NCBI GenBank assembly: GCA_032878915.1
Contig: JAVQMG010000126.1
Coordinates: 32,783,001 to 32,847,000 of the forward strand
DNA length: 64,000 bases
DNA from: Castanopsis chinensis
Taxonomy: Eukaryota > Streptophyta > Magnoliopsida > Fagales > Fagaceae
Direction: 5' to 3'
Below, piece after piece: positions 10,062 to 20,972 of the stretch. Position 1 is the first letter of the stretch; every line of letters starts with the position of its first letter. The notes beneath the pieces were generated by a model. The model searched no databases. It was not told where the DNA came from and saw only the letters and a program-made list of their open reading frames with translations. A program made the position numbers and the translations under genes.

Positions 10062-11226
10062 ATGTCTGAGGTAGTCATTTCCTCGTCTAGCGATAGTACT
10101 GTCAAAGCCATAGACGTGTACCAAGACCCAAGTAGCTTTAGCGGTTCTAGTGATAGTAGCTCTAGGAGTAGTAATAGTAGTCGTGATGGGAACACCACGG
10201 ACGAGTATACGTCTGGCGTCCCTGGGGTTCCCTTGGAGGTGTTTCAGGAACAGCTTAGGACGAGAGTCAAGTCTGGTTCTAGGGCTGGCACAAGTGCTCC
10301 CTCGTCTTTTGCTCAAGACGAGAAGGAGGAGGTAGTTTACACTTGTGCTATAGGGGTTGGTTCTAAGACAGACGAGAAGAAGTTGGACCTTCTCAAGACG
10401 AGGTACCAAATCCCTGATAGATTAAACCCTAGGGTACCCGTCCGTGACAAGTGGTGTTGTCAACCCCGTTTTGGTGTTGGCATTTACGAGGCTTACCTCC
10501 TAGGGGGTTTGAGGTTGCCTCTAAATACCTTCGCCAGGGAGTTGCTTTCTAGGTTAGGTATAAGGATATGCCAACTTAACCCCAATGCATGGCGTCTAAT
10601 AGTAGCTATACAAGTTTTGTGGAGGGAGGTGTTTGAGGGGAACTGTCCTTTTTCCGTGGACGAGTTCCTCTACTGCTATAAACCCTCCGAAATTAACCAG
10701 TCCCTTGGCTTTTATCAATTTACAGCCAGAGGGAAAGATTGTAGATTGATTAAGTCATTAGTCACGTCAGACAGAAACTGGAAGACGGAGTTTTTCTTCG
10801 TCTCTGATTTCTGGGCTGGCCGTCCTAATGATACTGCCAAGGATCCATTCCCTCCCTATACAGGGGAGATAGGGAATCTTCGTCCTGAAGGTATGCATTT
10901 CTCATTGTATTTGTTGCACTCGTCTTTAATAATGGTCATCTAACGTGTTTTTGTTTGTTTTGTTTTGAAGGTGTTAGACGACCCCATTTGGATAGATTCC
11001 ATTTGGAACGAGTCCAAAAATTTCGTCTTTACAGCGACAGGACCTTCCATTTTTTGGTTACTTTACGGCATCTTGCCACCTGGGGTCTAGGTCCTGACCA
11101 TTCAGACGAGGCAATTGCCCACGAAGTTACCGTGAGAAGACGTAAGTCGTCCTTTCCCTCATCTTCTTTTTCATTTTTTTTTTTTTTTTTTGTTGTTGTT
11201 GTTTTGTTTTGTTTGTTTGTTTGTTT

Positions 11227-11260
<34 letters not shown>

Positions 11261-12346
11261 AACGTCTTTACTTGCAGGAATGGCGACGATGAAACAAAAT
11301 AAAGGCAAGGATGCGATGGACGAGGAGGCTAGGCCTGGAGTGAAATCCAACCCTCGTCTAGCTTCTGGCGAGAAGAGGAAGAGCCTCTCTCTAGGCGTAG
11401 ACTTGGGAAACCTCCCAAGTAGGCGCAAGGAGAAGAAGGCTAGGCACAAGTCGTCCAAGCCTCAAGACGTCCAAGCCAAGGATCAACCTGGCTCTCTCCT
11501 CATCCCTCCTAGCCATCCAGTTCAAATTTTGGATGTTGATCCAGAGCTTCCTTCTCCACCCCTCCCACCTAGAGTAGTCTCATCCTCGTCTCAACCTTCT
11601 CACCAAGTTCCTCACAATCTTCTTGAGGACGAGGACGAGGACTTGGCTTGGGAGAAATTTGAGAAGGTTGTAACAGATGAGGACGTAACGGCATGCTACA
11701 ACATGTCGTTGAAGGATTTTGAGCGCTCCGGCGTCCATGACCTTTTCAAGGTATGCAGGTTTTATATGTTTGTCTCGTCTTGCTATTAACTTATGCATGC
11801 ATTCTAACAATGCTTTGATCTATGCAGGCAATGTCTAAGTTCATCCCCGCGTCTAGGCAGGCAACTGAACTAGACAAGACGAGGGTGTTGTTGGAGAGGA
11901 CGGTCCAAAAGGGAAGGGACGAGTCCAAGAGGTGGGCAGAGGTAGTAGCTAAGTCCAAGGACGAGGCGGAAAACTTGAAGAATCGCGTCATTGAGTTGGA
12001 AGCTAAAGTCCTTGAGAAGGACGCTCATCTTGATTTCCTTCAAAAGAGGAATGAAGAACTTGACGTCCTTCTGGAGAAAGCTAAAGGAGACGCTGTTGCT
12101 GAGTTCAAGGCGTCCAAAGAATTTACTAATTCAATGGACGCCAACTATGCAGCTGGCTTCGAAGATTTTAGGATGGACGCCGTAGAAAAATTCCCAGAAG
12201 TGGACTTCAGCTCTATAAAGCTCAATCTTGGTGGGGCGTCCACGAGCTCCCTCGTCCAGACTAGCTCTGAAGATATCAACTTGGAGGACGATGCTACCAC
12301 TTTGCCGCCTCAAGACGAGCCTAACGCCAACACACCATCCGTTTAA
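10062..12346 (+). CDS. antisense ORF of Tat element, four exons, transposase_28-like
   Basis: Spliced model: 10062-10890, 10971-11141, 11278-11750, 11828-12346. All introns have GT/AG ends and the phases agree (1,1,0), giving 1992 nt and 663 aa. The N-terminus is Ser-rich. Residues of about 100-330 carry the GIYEAYLLGGLRLPL...WRLIVAIQVLW pattern of the plant 'putative gypsy type transposon' family (Transposase_28). The middle is basic then acidic (an ED-repeat stretch), and the C-terminal part from exon 4 is charged and coiled-coil-like. Function is unknown. The frame is intact while the pol genes of the same element are broken. An alternative is a captured host gene, but its place next to the LTR matches known Tat antisense ORFs. 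Confidence 0.7.
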
Positions 12347-13329
12347 GATATTTATGCTTTGATGTAATTTGCTTCGTTGTTGTTTTTTCTTTCTTTTTTA
12401 TTGAAATGTATTCGAGTACAATTACCTCGTCTAGAGTGTTATAGACGAGTGTATCAACAATTGCCTTTAGGGCTTAATTTATGTAAGGGTTTTTGGACGA
12501 TGGTCGTCTACCCTTTTTCTCTATTTCAATGAATGTCTATTTTTATTCATTATTTGTTTGTGTATGGACGTGCTTACCCTTTATGATTGTTGTGATTGAG
12601 ATTTGAATATTTCTCAAGTATTAAAGGGTCGTCCTTATATTTTGCTTATGGACGATGTCATTGGTTCATTTGTTTTTCTATAGACGAATTGATGGATGCC
12701 TTTAGACGTTTCCTTCGTCTATAGGTTTGGTCCATTTGCCTTGTCCATAAGCTTCGTGTTGGCCCTTTGTCAAGGACGTTTTCTGGCGTTTGACTCGTCC
12801 TAGAGCACCTGTGTCTTGTTCAGATGCTCGTCCATGGACTTGTAATAATTTCTTTTTGCTTTAGCTTTGCACTTTATCCTCGTCTTGAGGAAAACCTATG
12901 AACGTTACATCCCTGCGTCCAAGGATTTTTCATTCGTCTTAAGATTTTGGCCCCCCTCGTGGGTTTGACCATGGGAGTTAGATTTTATGCATAAAATACA
13001 TTGAAAATCCAAATTATATCATTACATAAGCATTGTTCACAAACATGGCACCTGCTTAAAAGCTAGCGCCTCATGAAAGTACTTAGGAAAATATTTAAAA
13101 TACACAACCTTGTTTTTCACAAACTTGTTCGTAGACGGTGCAAAAGTTTAAGAACTAGTGCACCTTTATTCTTAGTACACACCATAGCAGTAATAAGAAC
13201 ACAAAAGTAGATATTAAACATAGTAGTAAAGTCGTCCATCATTGTAACCTCGTCCTTGATTAGCTTCGTTCGAGACCTTTACTGATAGTACCTTCGCAAG
13301 TGCTCCACATGCCAAGGATGCTCTAACTT
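12347..13329. other. spacer between antisense ORF and pol, rich in GACG/CGTC
   Basis: Non-coding, about 1 kb. GACG or CGTC occurs sixteen times by eye between 12420 and 12960. From about 12980 to 13330 it is ordinary AT-rich sequence. The two convergent genes (antisense ORF and pol) both end toward this spacer. Confidence 0.6.
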
Positions 13330-15440
13330 TCATCCGTACAAAACTTCCAAGTAATACGACCCCTGCCTCTTGCAGTTGACTACCCTGTATGGTCCTTCCC
13401 AATTAGGTCCCAATTTTCTATGAGTTGGGTTCCTAGTTGCCAAGGATACTCTTTTAAGAACAAGGTCGCCTACGCTGAAGCGCCTGGGTTTCACCATGGA
13501 ATCATGCTGCCTGGCCATAAGATTCTTGTATCTTGCTGTCCTTTGCTCCGCATCCATCCTTACCTCATCAATGAGATCGAGGTCAAGATGGAGTAATTCT
13601 TCATTTTCTTGCTCCTGATACTTCATCACTAGATGGCTAGCCATATGAACTTCTGCCTGTATGACCGCTTCACTTCCATAGGCTAACTTGAAGGGAGTTT
13701 CTCCTGTCGGGGTTCTCACAGTGGTTCTATAGGCCCAAAGAACGCCTGGTAACTCGTCCGGCCATATCCCCTTTGCCTCCTCAAGCCGAGTCTTGATGAT
13801 CTTCAGCAAGGATCGGTTTGCTACTTCTGCTTGTCCATTTGCCTGTGGGTGGGAGGGTGAGGAGTAATGATTTCTAATTCCAAAATGCTCACAGAAGTCC
13901 CTGAACAGTGCGTTGTCAAACTGTCGTCCATTGTCCGATATCAGCACCCTCGATACTCCGAACCTACACAGGATATTCTTCCAAACAAAATTTTTAACAT
14001 TTTGCTGTGTAATTTTCGCAAGGAGTTCAGCTTCCACCCACTTAGTAAAGTAGTCAATTCCCACTATCAAAAACTTCATCTGTCTGGTTCTCGGGGGAAA
14101 GGACCCAGGATATCCAGTCCCCACTGCGCAAAGGGCCACGGGGCCATCATCGGGGTCTGGTACTCCGACGGCTGTCTAGGGACGTTGCTGTAGCACTGAC
14201 ATTGGTTGCATACTTTGACATTAGCCTTAGCATCTGCCTGAACCGTGGGCCAGTAGTAGCCGGCACGAATGATCTTATGGACGAGTGATCTTGCCCCCGA
14301 GTGATTCCCACATGCTCCTTCATGAACCTCCCTCAAAACATAATTTGCTTCGTCCGGAGCTAAGCATGTTAGGTAGGGCTGAGATAAGCCTCGCTTGTAA
14401 AGCACGTCATTTATAAGGACGTACTTTGCAGCCCTAACCCTTAGTTTCCTAGCTTCATTCTTGTCTTCCGGAAGCTTTCCATCCTTCAGATAGATTACAA
14501 TTGGACTCATCCAATTTTCTTCTCCTCCAATTTGCTGTATTTCCGGGAGGTCTACGCTTGGCATGTATTGGACTTTGTCATACTCATCCATAACTCCACC
14601 TGCCGATGCCGCTCTTGCTAACGCATCTGCTTCCACGTTTTCCTCCCTCGGGAGTTGAACAAAACTCACTTCTGAAAACTTTTGCACAAGTCTCCTCACT
14701 TTGCTGAGGTACTTCTTCATTCGATCTTCCTTCGCATCACACATTCCATTCACCTGGTTGATGACTAGCTGAGAATCTCCTCTGACTATTACTGACTCTG
14801 CTCCTAAGGACTTTGCCAATTCCAGCCCTTTGAGTAATGCTTCATATTCAGCTTCATTGTTGGTAGTTTGATACTGTAGAATGGCTGCATACTCTAGCTT
14901 ATCACCCTCTGGGGACTTAAGTATGATTCCAATCCCTCCTGCATACATCGTAGATGTTCCATCCACGTCTATGACCCACCTTCTTGTTTGCTCGTCCTTA
15001 GCCAGCTCGTCTTGGCTTGGAGTGAACTCTGCAATGAAGTCCGCCAGCGCCAGCGCCTTGACTGCATTCCTTGGCTGGTACCTTACATCAAATTCACTGA
15101 GTTCCACTGCCCATTGGACTAGCCGTCCCACAGCTTCCAATTTGCTCATTGCTTTCTTTAGGGGATGATCCATTAAGACAATGATGACATGAGCTTGAAA
15201 GTAGTGTCTCAGCTTCCTTGAGGCCGTGACCAAGGCAAAGGCTAACTTCTCCATCAACGGGTACCATCCCTCCACTCCTCTAAGTGCCCGGCTGGTATAG
15301 TATACCGGTTTCTGCACTCGTCCTTCTTTTCTGACCAATGCGGAACTTATAGCATGTGGGGATACTGCCAAATACAAATACAGCTCTTCACCAGATACGG
15401 ATGGACTTAGCAATGGTGCCTTTGTGAGGTAAGTCTTCAA
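13330..15440 (-). pseudogene. gypsy pol: RNase H, second RNase H, integrase
   Basis: Read from 15440 down. The first domain is the RT-linked RNase H. The second, starting near VIDVDGTS, is a separate archaeal-type RNase H with its acidic residues (D, E in NNEAEYEAL, D in VRGDSQLV) still visible. The integrase follows, with an HHCC-type finger (H..H then CNQCQC), DYFTKW, ISDNGRQF and GQAEVANR for the catalytic D, D and E, and a GPY-like C-terminus (GPNWEGPYRV). There is no chromodomain. The frame changes near 14076-14139, splitting integrase into two overlapping open frames, and a TAA separates this block from RT at 15441-15443. Confidence 0.85.
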
Positions 15441-15443
15441 ATC

Positions 15444-16622
15444 TTAGAAGGCCCTTTGACACTCATCAATCCACTCAAACGCCCTCCTGAGGATTTTAAA
15501 GAATGGTAAACATTTGTCAATAGCCTTCGAAACAAACCTATTGAGGGCGGCGACTCGTCCTGTAAGGGACTGGACTTCTTTGATGTTTTTCGGCGGTTCC
15601 ATGTTGAGTATTGCTTGGATCTTATCTGGATTTACCTCAATGCCTCTATGCGAAACCATGAACCCCAAGAACTTTCCCGATGAAACTCCGAAGGCACACT
15701 TGCTTGGATTAAGTTTCATGTTGTACCGTCGAAGCGTATCAAAGGTCTCTTGAAGGTCATCCAGATGTTTTCCCTTGTCCAAACTTTTTACCAGCATATC
15801 ATCAACGTAGACTTCTACATTTCTTCCAATTTGAGGATGAAACATTTGGTTCACCAGCCTCTGATAAGTCGCCCCTGCGTTCTTCAAGCCAAATGACATT
15901 ACCTTGTAGCAAAACAACCCCTGGTTGGTGATGAACGAAGTCTTCTCTTGGTCCGCTTCCACCATCCTTATTTGGTTGTAGCCTGAGAAGGCGTCCATGA
16001 AGCTTAGCAACCTGTGACCAGCCGTCGAGTCTACCAGTTGGTCAATGCGCGGTAGCGGATAACTGTCCTTCGGGCAAGCCTTATTTAAGTTAGTGAAGTC
16101 TACACACATTCGCCACTTGCCATTGGCCTTCTTTACCATGACTACATTCGCCAACCAGTCCGGGTAGTAAACTTCCCTAATGAACCCCGCCGTAATCAAC
16201 TTCTGTATTTCTTCTTTGATGGCGCTGTCTCGCTCAAGAGCGAATACCCTTTTCTTCTGACGCACGGGTTTGGAGGAGGGACATACATTTAGACGATGAG
16301 TAATAACACTCGGGTCAATACCAGGCATGCCCTCATGACTCCATGTGAAGACATCAAGGTTTTTCTTCAAAAACTGGACCAGTGCATTCTTCGCCCCTTC
16401 TTCCATGCTAGCCCCTATTCTAGTAAACTTCTCAATTCTACTATAGTTTAAGGGGACATCTTCTAACACCTTAACAGGCTCCGCTGTGATTCTTCCCTCG
16501 TCTATACTCATCGTCTGTAAATGCTCGTCCATAGCTAACATAGCCAGGTAACATTCTCTAGCAGCTAACTGATCTCCTTGCACCTGACCCACGCCATGTT
16601 CAGTTGGGAATTTGACGGACAA
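15444..16622 (-). pseudogene. gypsy pol: reverse transcriptase
   Basis: The RT core is complete: KANGKWRMCVDF, SFMDAFSGYNQI, SFGLKNAGATYQR and the catalytic YVDDM. The N-terminal linker to protease is cut by a TAG in place of Trp just downstream of the protease frame (about 16647). The C-terminal end runs into a TAA at 15441. Apart from those stops the domain is well conserved, pointing to a fairly young element. Confidence 0.88.
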
Positions 16623-16646
16623 ATGGTAGGTAGAGGTTACCGCCTT

Positions 16647-17192
16647 CTAGCTATTCAAAGTAGGCCTTCCAATAATAGCATTATATGATGATGAACAATC
16701 AACTACGAGAAAGTTTACCTCTCTGGCTATCTGCTGTGGGTACGCTCCAATCACTACGGGCACCGTGACGGTGCCCACCGGTTGTACTTTCATTCCCCCA
16801 AATCCTACCAAGGACGAACTCACTAGACGAAGCTGATCTCGTCCTAGCCTTATTTGTTGGAAGGCAGGGTAATACAGAATGTCCGCCGAGTTGCCATTGT
16901 CTACCAACACCCTTCTGGTCTTATAGTTGGCAATAAGTAAGGTGATGACAATCGCGTCATCGTGGGGGTGGTGAATTCTTCCAGCATCCTCGTCCATGAA
17001 CGTGATGGCTTGCTCGTCAGCTTCCCTCGTCCTGGGAGATCGTCCTGACAGCTGGACGCTTTGAACCACCTTAAGGTATGTCTTCCTCGACTTGGATGAC
17101 TGCGCTGCTGAGGTTCCTCCTATAATAACCCTTATTTCTCCTAGTGGGGGTCGTGAGGAGTCTTCCATCTTGACCTTTAACTTCTCGTCCAA
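16647..17192 (-). pseudogene. gypsy pol: aspartic protease
   Basis: Retropepsin-like segment with VLVDNGNSADILY as the active-site motif (DNG in place of DTG, usual for Tat elements) and NAIIGRPTLNS near the end. It continues from gag across a nonsense codon near 17200. Confidence 0.8.
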
Positions 17193-17883
17193 GGAAATTC
17201 CTCAACTTTTCCTACCTGATGAGGTTTTCTACCTGCTGCTTTAAGTCCAAACACTCGTCCGTGTCGTGCCCGTGGTCCCTGTGAAAGTGGCAATACTTGT
17301 TCCTGTTGCGCTTGTTAGGATCTCCCTTCATTTTTTCCGGCCACTTCAAGGACGGATCATCCTTGATTTGCATAAGGACCTACTCTAGTGGGGTATTTAG
17401 GGGAATGTATTGCTGACTCCTCGATGACATACTTGCTGCCTTTTTACCATCTCTATCCCTTTTCTCATCTACTCGGGCCTTCTTGGGACGGGGACCTTGG
17501 TCTAGATGTCGTGGATGGCTAGCTTCCGTGCGTTCTGTCCGTTTCCTTTTCTTGGCTATTATTGCGATCTCAGTGTTCATGAAGTTCTGGGCTGAATGGA
17601 CGAGTTCAGCCATAGTCTGAGGCTCCTGCTCATACAGCTTATGAATAAACAAGTCAGAATTAACTCCATTATGGAAAGCGGCCAACAGCAACTTATCGTC
17701 TATTTCGTCTACCGTCAATGCCTCCCTGTTGAAACGGGTGATAAAGGACCGTAAACTCTCATTCTCCCCTTGCTCAATGGTTAACAAACTGGAAGAGGAA
17801 CGCTTGTGGCGTTGTCCTCCGATGAAGTTATTAACAAACATCTTACTCAACTCCTCGAACGACCCAACAGAATTTGGAGGTAT
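17193..17883 (-). pseudogene. gypsy gag, N-terminally truncated
   Basis: Retrotransposon gag domain (SFEELSKMFV...LTIEQGENESLRSFITRFN) followed by a basic stretch and a zinc knuckle CHFHRDHGHDTDEC. TAG codons break the frame near 17380 and 17210. The N-terminal half is missing because 17884 onward is CBF promoter sequence. The apparent extension of the open frame to 18000 is fortuitous. Confidence 0.8.
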
Positions 17884-18261
17884 TTCACTGGCGTAGTGCT
17901 CAAAAAAAAAAAAATATATATATATATATATATATTCACTCGCGTAGAAATTTATGGTATGACATTGCTGACAAATATCTTCCATTCCAGATAACTTCAC
18001 AGCCTAGCAACTTACCAAAATAAGCGCGTGTACGTATCACTATAAGCGCGTCGACTTATCACACTCCTAGTTCTTTCCTTAGTGTTTTGTACAAGTCCTA
18101 ACGTCTATATATATGTCCAACTCTCATTCTTCTTAGTTCTTACTCCCTTCAACAAACACAAACACAAACACCACCCTTTGCTTACATATATCTACTGCTA
18201 CTACTTCAATATACAAGCTAACTAAACTCAAAGTAGTGAGAAACAAGGAGTTTTAAGACAT
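17884..18261 (+). promoter_or_regulatory. truncated promoter of CBF copy 3
   Basis: Only 378 bp of CBF upstream sequence precedes the ATG. It keeps both GCGCGT boxes (18024-18029 and 18046-18051) and the TATA run (18106-18114). The distal part with the G-box is absent and is replaced by retrotransposon gag. The join sits at a short shared TTCACTGG context equal to 6979-6986. Confidence 0.7.
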
Positions 18262-18909
18262 ATGGACAATGCTCTTATGGTGAACCTGTTATATAAGGAA
18301 GTCATGTTGGCTTCGAAGAATCCTAAAAAACGAGATGGGAGAAAGAAGTTCAAGGAAACAAGGCACCCAGTCTACCGTGGAGTAAGAAGGAAGAACTCAA
18401 GAAAATGGGTTTGTGAAGTCCGTGAGCCAAATAAGAAGTCAAGGATTTGGCTTGGGACTTTCCCCACCCCAGAAATGGCAGCACGTGCACATGATGTGGC
18501 AGCAATTGCGCTCCGCGGCCGGTACGCCTGTCTCAATTTTGCTGACTCGGTGTGTAGGCTCCCGGTTCCAGCATCGGCAGCAGCAAAGGATATTCAGCGG
18601 GCTGCATTAGAGGCGGCTGAGGCATTTCGGCCAACAGAGTCGGACGGTGTTTCTGAGGATGACTTGAAGCGGAGGTTAGAAAATACAGCTGCAGCAGTGA
18701 CAGTGGCAGAAAGAGCAGTGACAGTGGCTGCCGAGGCAGAGATAGAGCCGGAAAGTGTAGTTTTTATGGATGAGGAGGCGATTTTTAACATGCCGTGGTT
18801 GTTGAGAAATATGGCAGAGGGGATGTTGTTGCCTCCACCGCCTCATTGGTGTGGTGGAGATAACATGGAAACTGACAGTGAGGTTTCATTGTGGAGTTAT
18901 TCAATTTGA
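18262..18909 (+). CDS. DREB1: CBF/DREB1 transcription factor, AP2/ERF family (215 aa)
   Basis: Intronless and nearly identical to the 7356 gene. The basic signature (21-36), AP2 domain (37-94) and LWSYSI end are identical. Differences cluster in the acidic middle: DDLKRR for DDLRQR, and VAERAV for VGETAV. DSVCR again replaces the canonical DSAWR. The predicted role is the same, CRT/DRE-binding activation of stress genes in the nucleus. It arose with about 1 kb of its 3' flank and part of a retrotransposon in one duplication of about 5 kb. Because its promoter is cut at -378, its expression may differ from copy 2. Confidence 0.93.
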   Translation: MDNALMVNLLYKEVMLASKNPKKRDGRKKFKETRHPVYRGVRRKNSRKWVCEVREPNKKSRIWLGTFPTPEMAARAHDVAAIALRGRYACLNFADSVCRLPVPASAAAKDIQRAALEAAEAFRPTESDGVSEDDLKRRLENTAAAVTVAERAVTVAAEAEIEPESVVFMDEEAIFNMPWLLRNMAEGMLLPPPPHWCGGDNMETDSEVSLWSYSI

Positions 18910-19578
18910 TTGTTATTAGTAATATTATAGTTTAGTGCTGCAGTGTGATGTGAGGGAAAAGATGGAGTGGCGATGTCATACTGTACAAAAGAATTTGTTG
19001 TAGCATGAAAATAAAGGAAATCTCCTATTTGAGATAAAGTGTGAACACATTACCATAAAATAAAATGTTCTGAAAAAGAAGAAGGCGTGGAGATATTGTG
19101 GACGAAGCTCAAGTGCTGCCATCTGTAACTCTCATCTTGGTTCCTCAAATCAAGCGTCTCTGCTAGTCTGCTTCAAGCAGATAAAGTTTGATGACTGGGA
19201 CTTGGAAATAAAAAGGCACTGCATTGGAATGTGATATTAGAAAAGGCAATGACAACACATGGATGTGGATAACAGGATAAGTGGTGGGACTTAAGAATGG
19301 AGCTTCCTCGCTTTCTTTTATTTATAAATAGCTAAAATAAGTTGGTATCAAAATATTTCATTAATTTTTTAATAGAAAAGCTAAAACGGACACCAATTTG
19401 GTATTTATAACATCATGCTAAACAAACGTGAAGTTCTTTATTTAGTGAGGCGGCAAAATGTCACTATTATAGCTTGGTGAAGAAAACTAAAAACCACTTT
19501 ATCTCAAACTTTTAACTTCATCAATATTAATTTCATTAAAAAATCATAACGAGCTGTTTAATTTAACATCATCTTTCC
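18910..19578 (+). other. 3' flank of CBF copy 3
   Basis: Copy of 8004-8667 with small indels, ending in the ATCTTTCC word (19571-19578) next to the hAT-like left end. Nothing else is seen. Confidence 0.65.
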
Positions 19579-19962
19579 TAAGGACGGAACTAGGATTCAA
19601 ACTTATGAGGGTCGAAGTTGTTTGTTCACGAATTTTAAAAAGTTGGAATACTAATAATAGAGATCGACAGCGATGCATTATTAGCATTAATTTTTTATTT
19701 TTTTTTGTATTTTTTATTTTTTTTTTAAATCAATAATAGATATTTAAAATCAAGAGTTCTACAAGTCAATTAACACATTTTAATATTTTCAAGGTTTAAT
19801 TGAGATCTGACCAATTCTTTATTCTATCCACATTATAATTTTTTTTTAAATCTATTTATTCTTTTCATATAATTCTATACCTAATAACTTCATAATGCTA
19901 TATATAAAAGATTCTTAAAAAAAAAAATACAAAAACTATAGTTAAAATTTTTTTTTGAGAGA
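19579..19962. mobile_element. left end of hAT-like element (second truncated copy)
   Basis: Starts near AAGGACGGAACTAGG and is interrupted at the same base as 8668-9051 by the Tat LTR. The shared insertion point shows it is a duplicate of the first, not a second transposition. Confidence 0.6.
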
Positions 19963-20600
19963 TGATGATGAGAAGAAAATCAGTAGCCTGGATGCTTCAG
20001 ATTAGAAGGGGCTCACGAATGCCTTGGTAGCCTGAAAAGAAAGAGAAGTGATCAAAGGTGACCGGGGTTGCCGGCCAATAACCCTCCGATGACAAATTCA
20101 GTTTTTCTCTTGTATATTTTTTAAGTTCCAATTTTTTGGGAGTTGATTTCACGTACCTTTTCGTTGGTCTGAACCAACGTTTATACAGTGTCTTAAGAGC
20201 GGTTATTGGATTTGTAACCTCCCCTTGATTCGGGGAGTTTTGTGCCTGAATATAACTTTCTCAACTGTTTAGGAGTTATTTCTCTTTTTGCGCAACGGTC
20301 ACTGGGGGTTACACATATGATACGGAGACATTTTTCATATTCATAAATTTTACAAGTGCTCACGTGTCATCCGTAATTCCTTGTCTTGATCACGTCAAGG
20401 CAGCTTACCTCGTCTTGAGCACGTCAAGACAGCTATCCTCGTCTTGAGCACGTCTAGACAGCTTACCTCGTCTTGAGCACGTCAAGGCAGCTTACCTCGT
20501 TTTGAGCATGTCGTGACAGATTACCTCGTCTTGAGCACCTTGCTCATCCTGGACGATCTCCATGGACAAATTCAGAGTTACATTTGTTTATACCACATCA
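19963..20600 (-). repeat. LTR of the duplicated Tat fragment
   Basis: 638 bp, same ends and same subrepeats as 9052-9689, with scattered substitutions. The differences between the two date the segmental duplication, not the original insertion. Confidence 0.75.
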
Positions 20601-20972
20601 GTTGCCCCCTTGTCCATGGGTCGTCTAGGATTCACATCTACTAACGCCGTTGTTTGGACAAGCGTCCTTATGCCAGTTGTTGTAGGTGCCACTTGTCATG
20701 ATTTAACTGGAGACCAATCATGTCAGCTCGTTTTTCGAGGGACGTGCCATTTGTCGCTTTTTAGCTGGTCGCGTCGCTTCGTGTACTGGGGTCAATGCCT
20801 ATAAATAGTTGAATTCCTCCGCTACTCTCCTCATTTTCTCAAATTTTCTTCTTCGACCTCCCTCATCTTAGCGCCTCGTTTAGAAGTTCCTTGCGTCAAT
20901 AGTCTTCTCTCGTCTAGTTCCAGGTACTTTCTTCAATCTTCGTCCCCAGGTTTTAAGTTTCTTCCTTAAAAA

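Larger units (their letters stand above)
9052..17883 (-). mobile_element. Ty3/gypsy Tat-lineage LTR retrotransposon, 5'-truncated
   Basis: In element orientation (minus) the order is truncated gag, protease, RT, RNase H, second RNase H, integrase, spacer, an antisense ORF, polypurine tract and 3' LTR. Dual RNase H plus an antisense ORF before the 3' LTR is the layout known for Tat elements such as Grande and Retand. The 5' LTR, primer-binding site and gag N-terminus are missing: at 17880-17884 gag is joined directly to CBF promoter sequence. The pol frame has several nonsense codons and a frameshift, so the copy is inactive, although the antisense ORF is intact. Confidence 0.85.

Noticed and set aside
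11190..11277. N-terminal Phe-rich extension of the frame starting at 11190
   Set aside because: It is a T-rich intron tail with a clear acceptor (TTGCAG) at 11272-11277; the coding part starts after it.
9052..12346. A separate + strand retrotransposon with a 5' LTR and gag at 10062
   Set aside because: The polypurine tract and LTR start point to the minus strand, agreeing with the pol genes. The + strand gene is better read as the antisense ORF of the same element.
17884..18000. Gag frame extending to 18000 on the minus strand
   Set aside because: This stretch is CBF promoter sequence with a TA run. The open frame across the junction is fortuitous.
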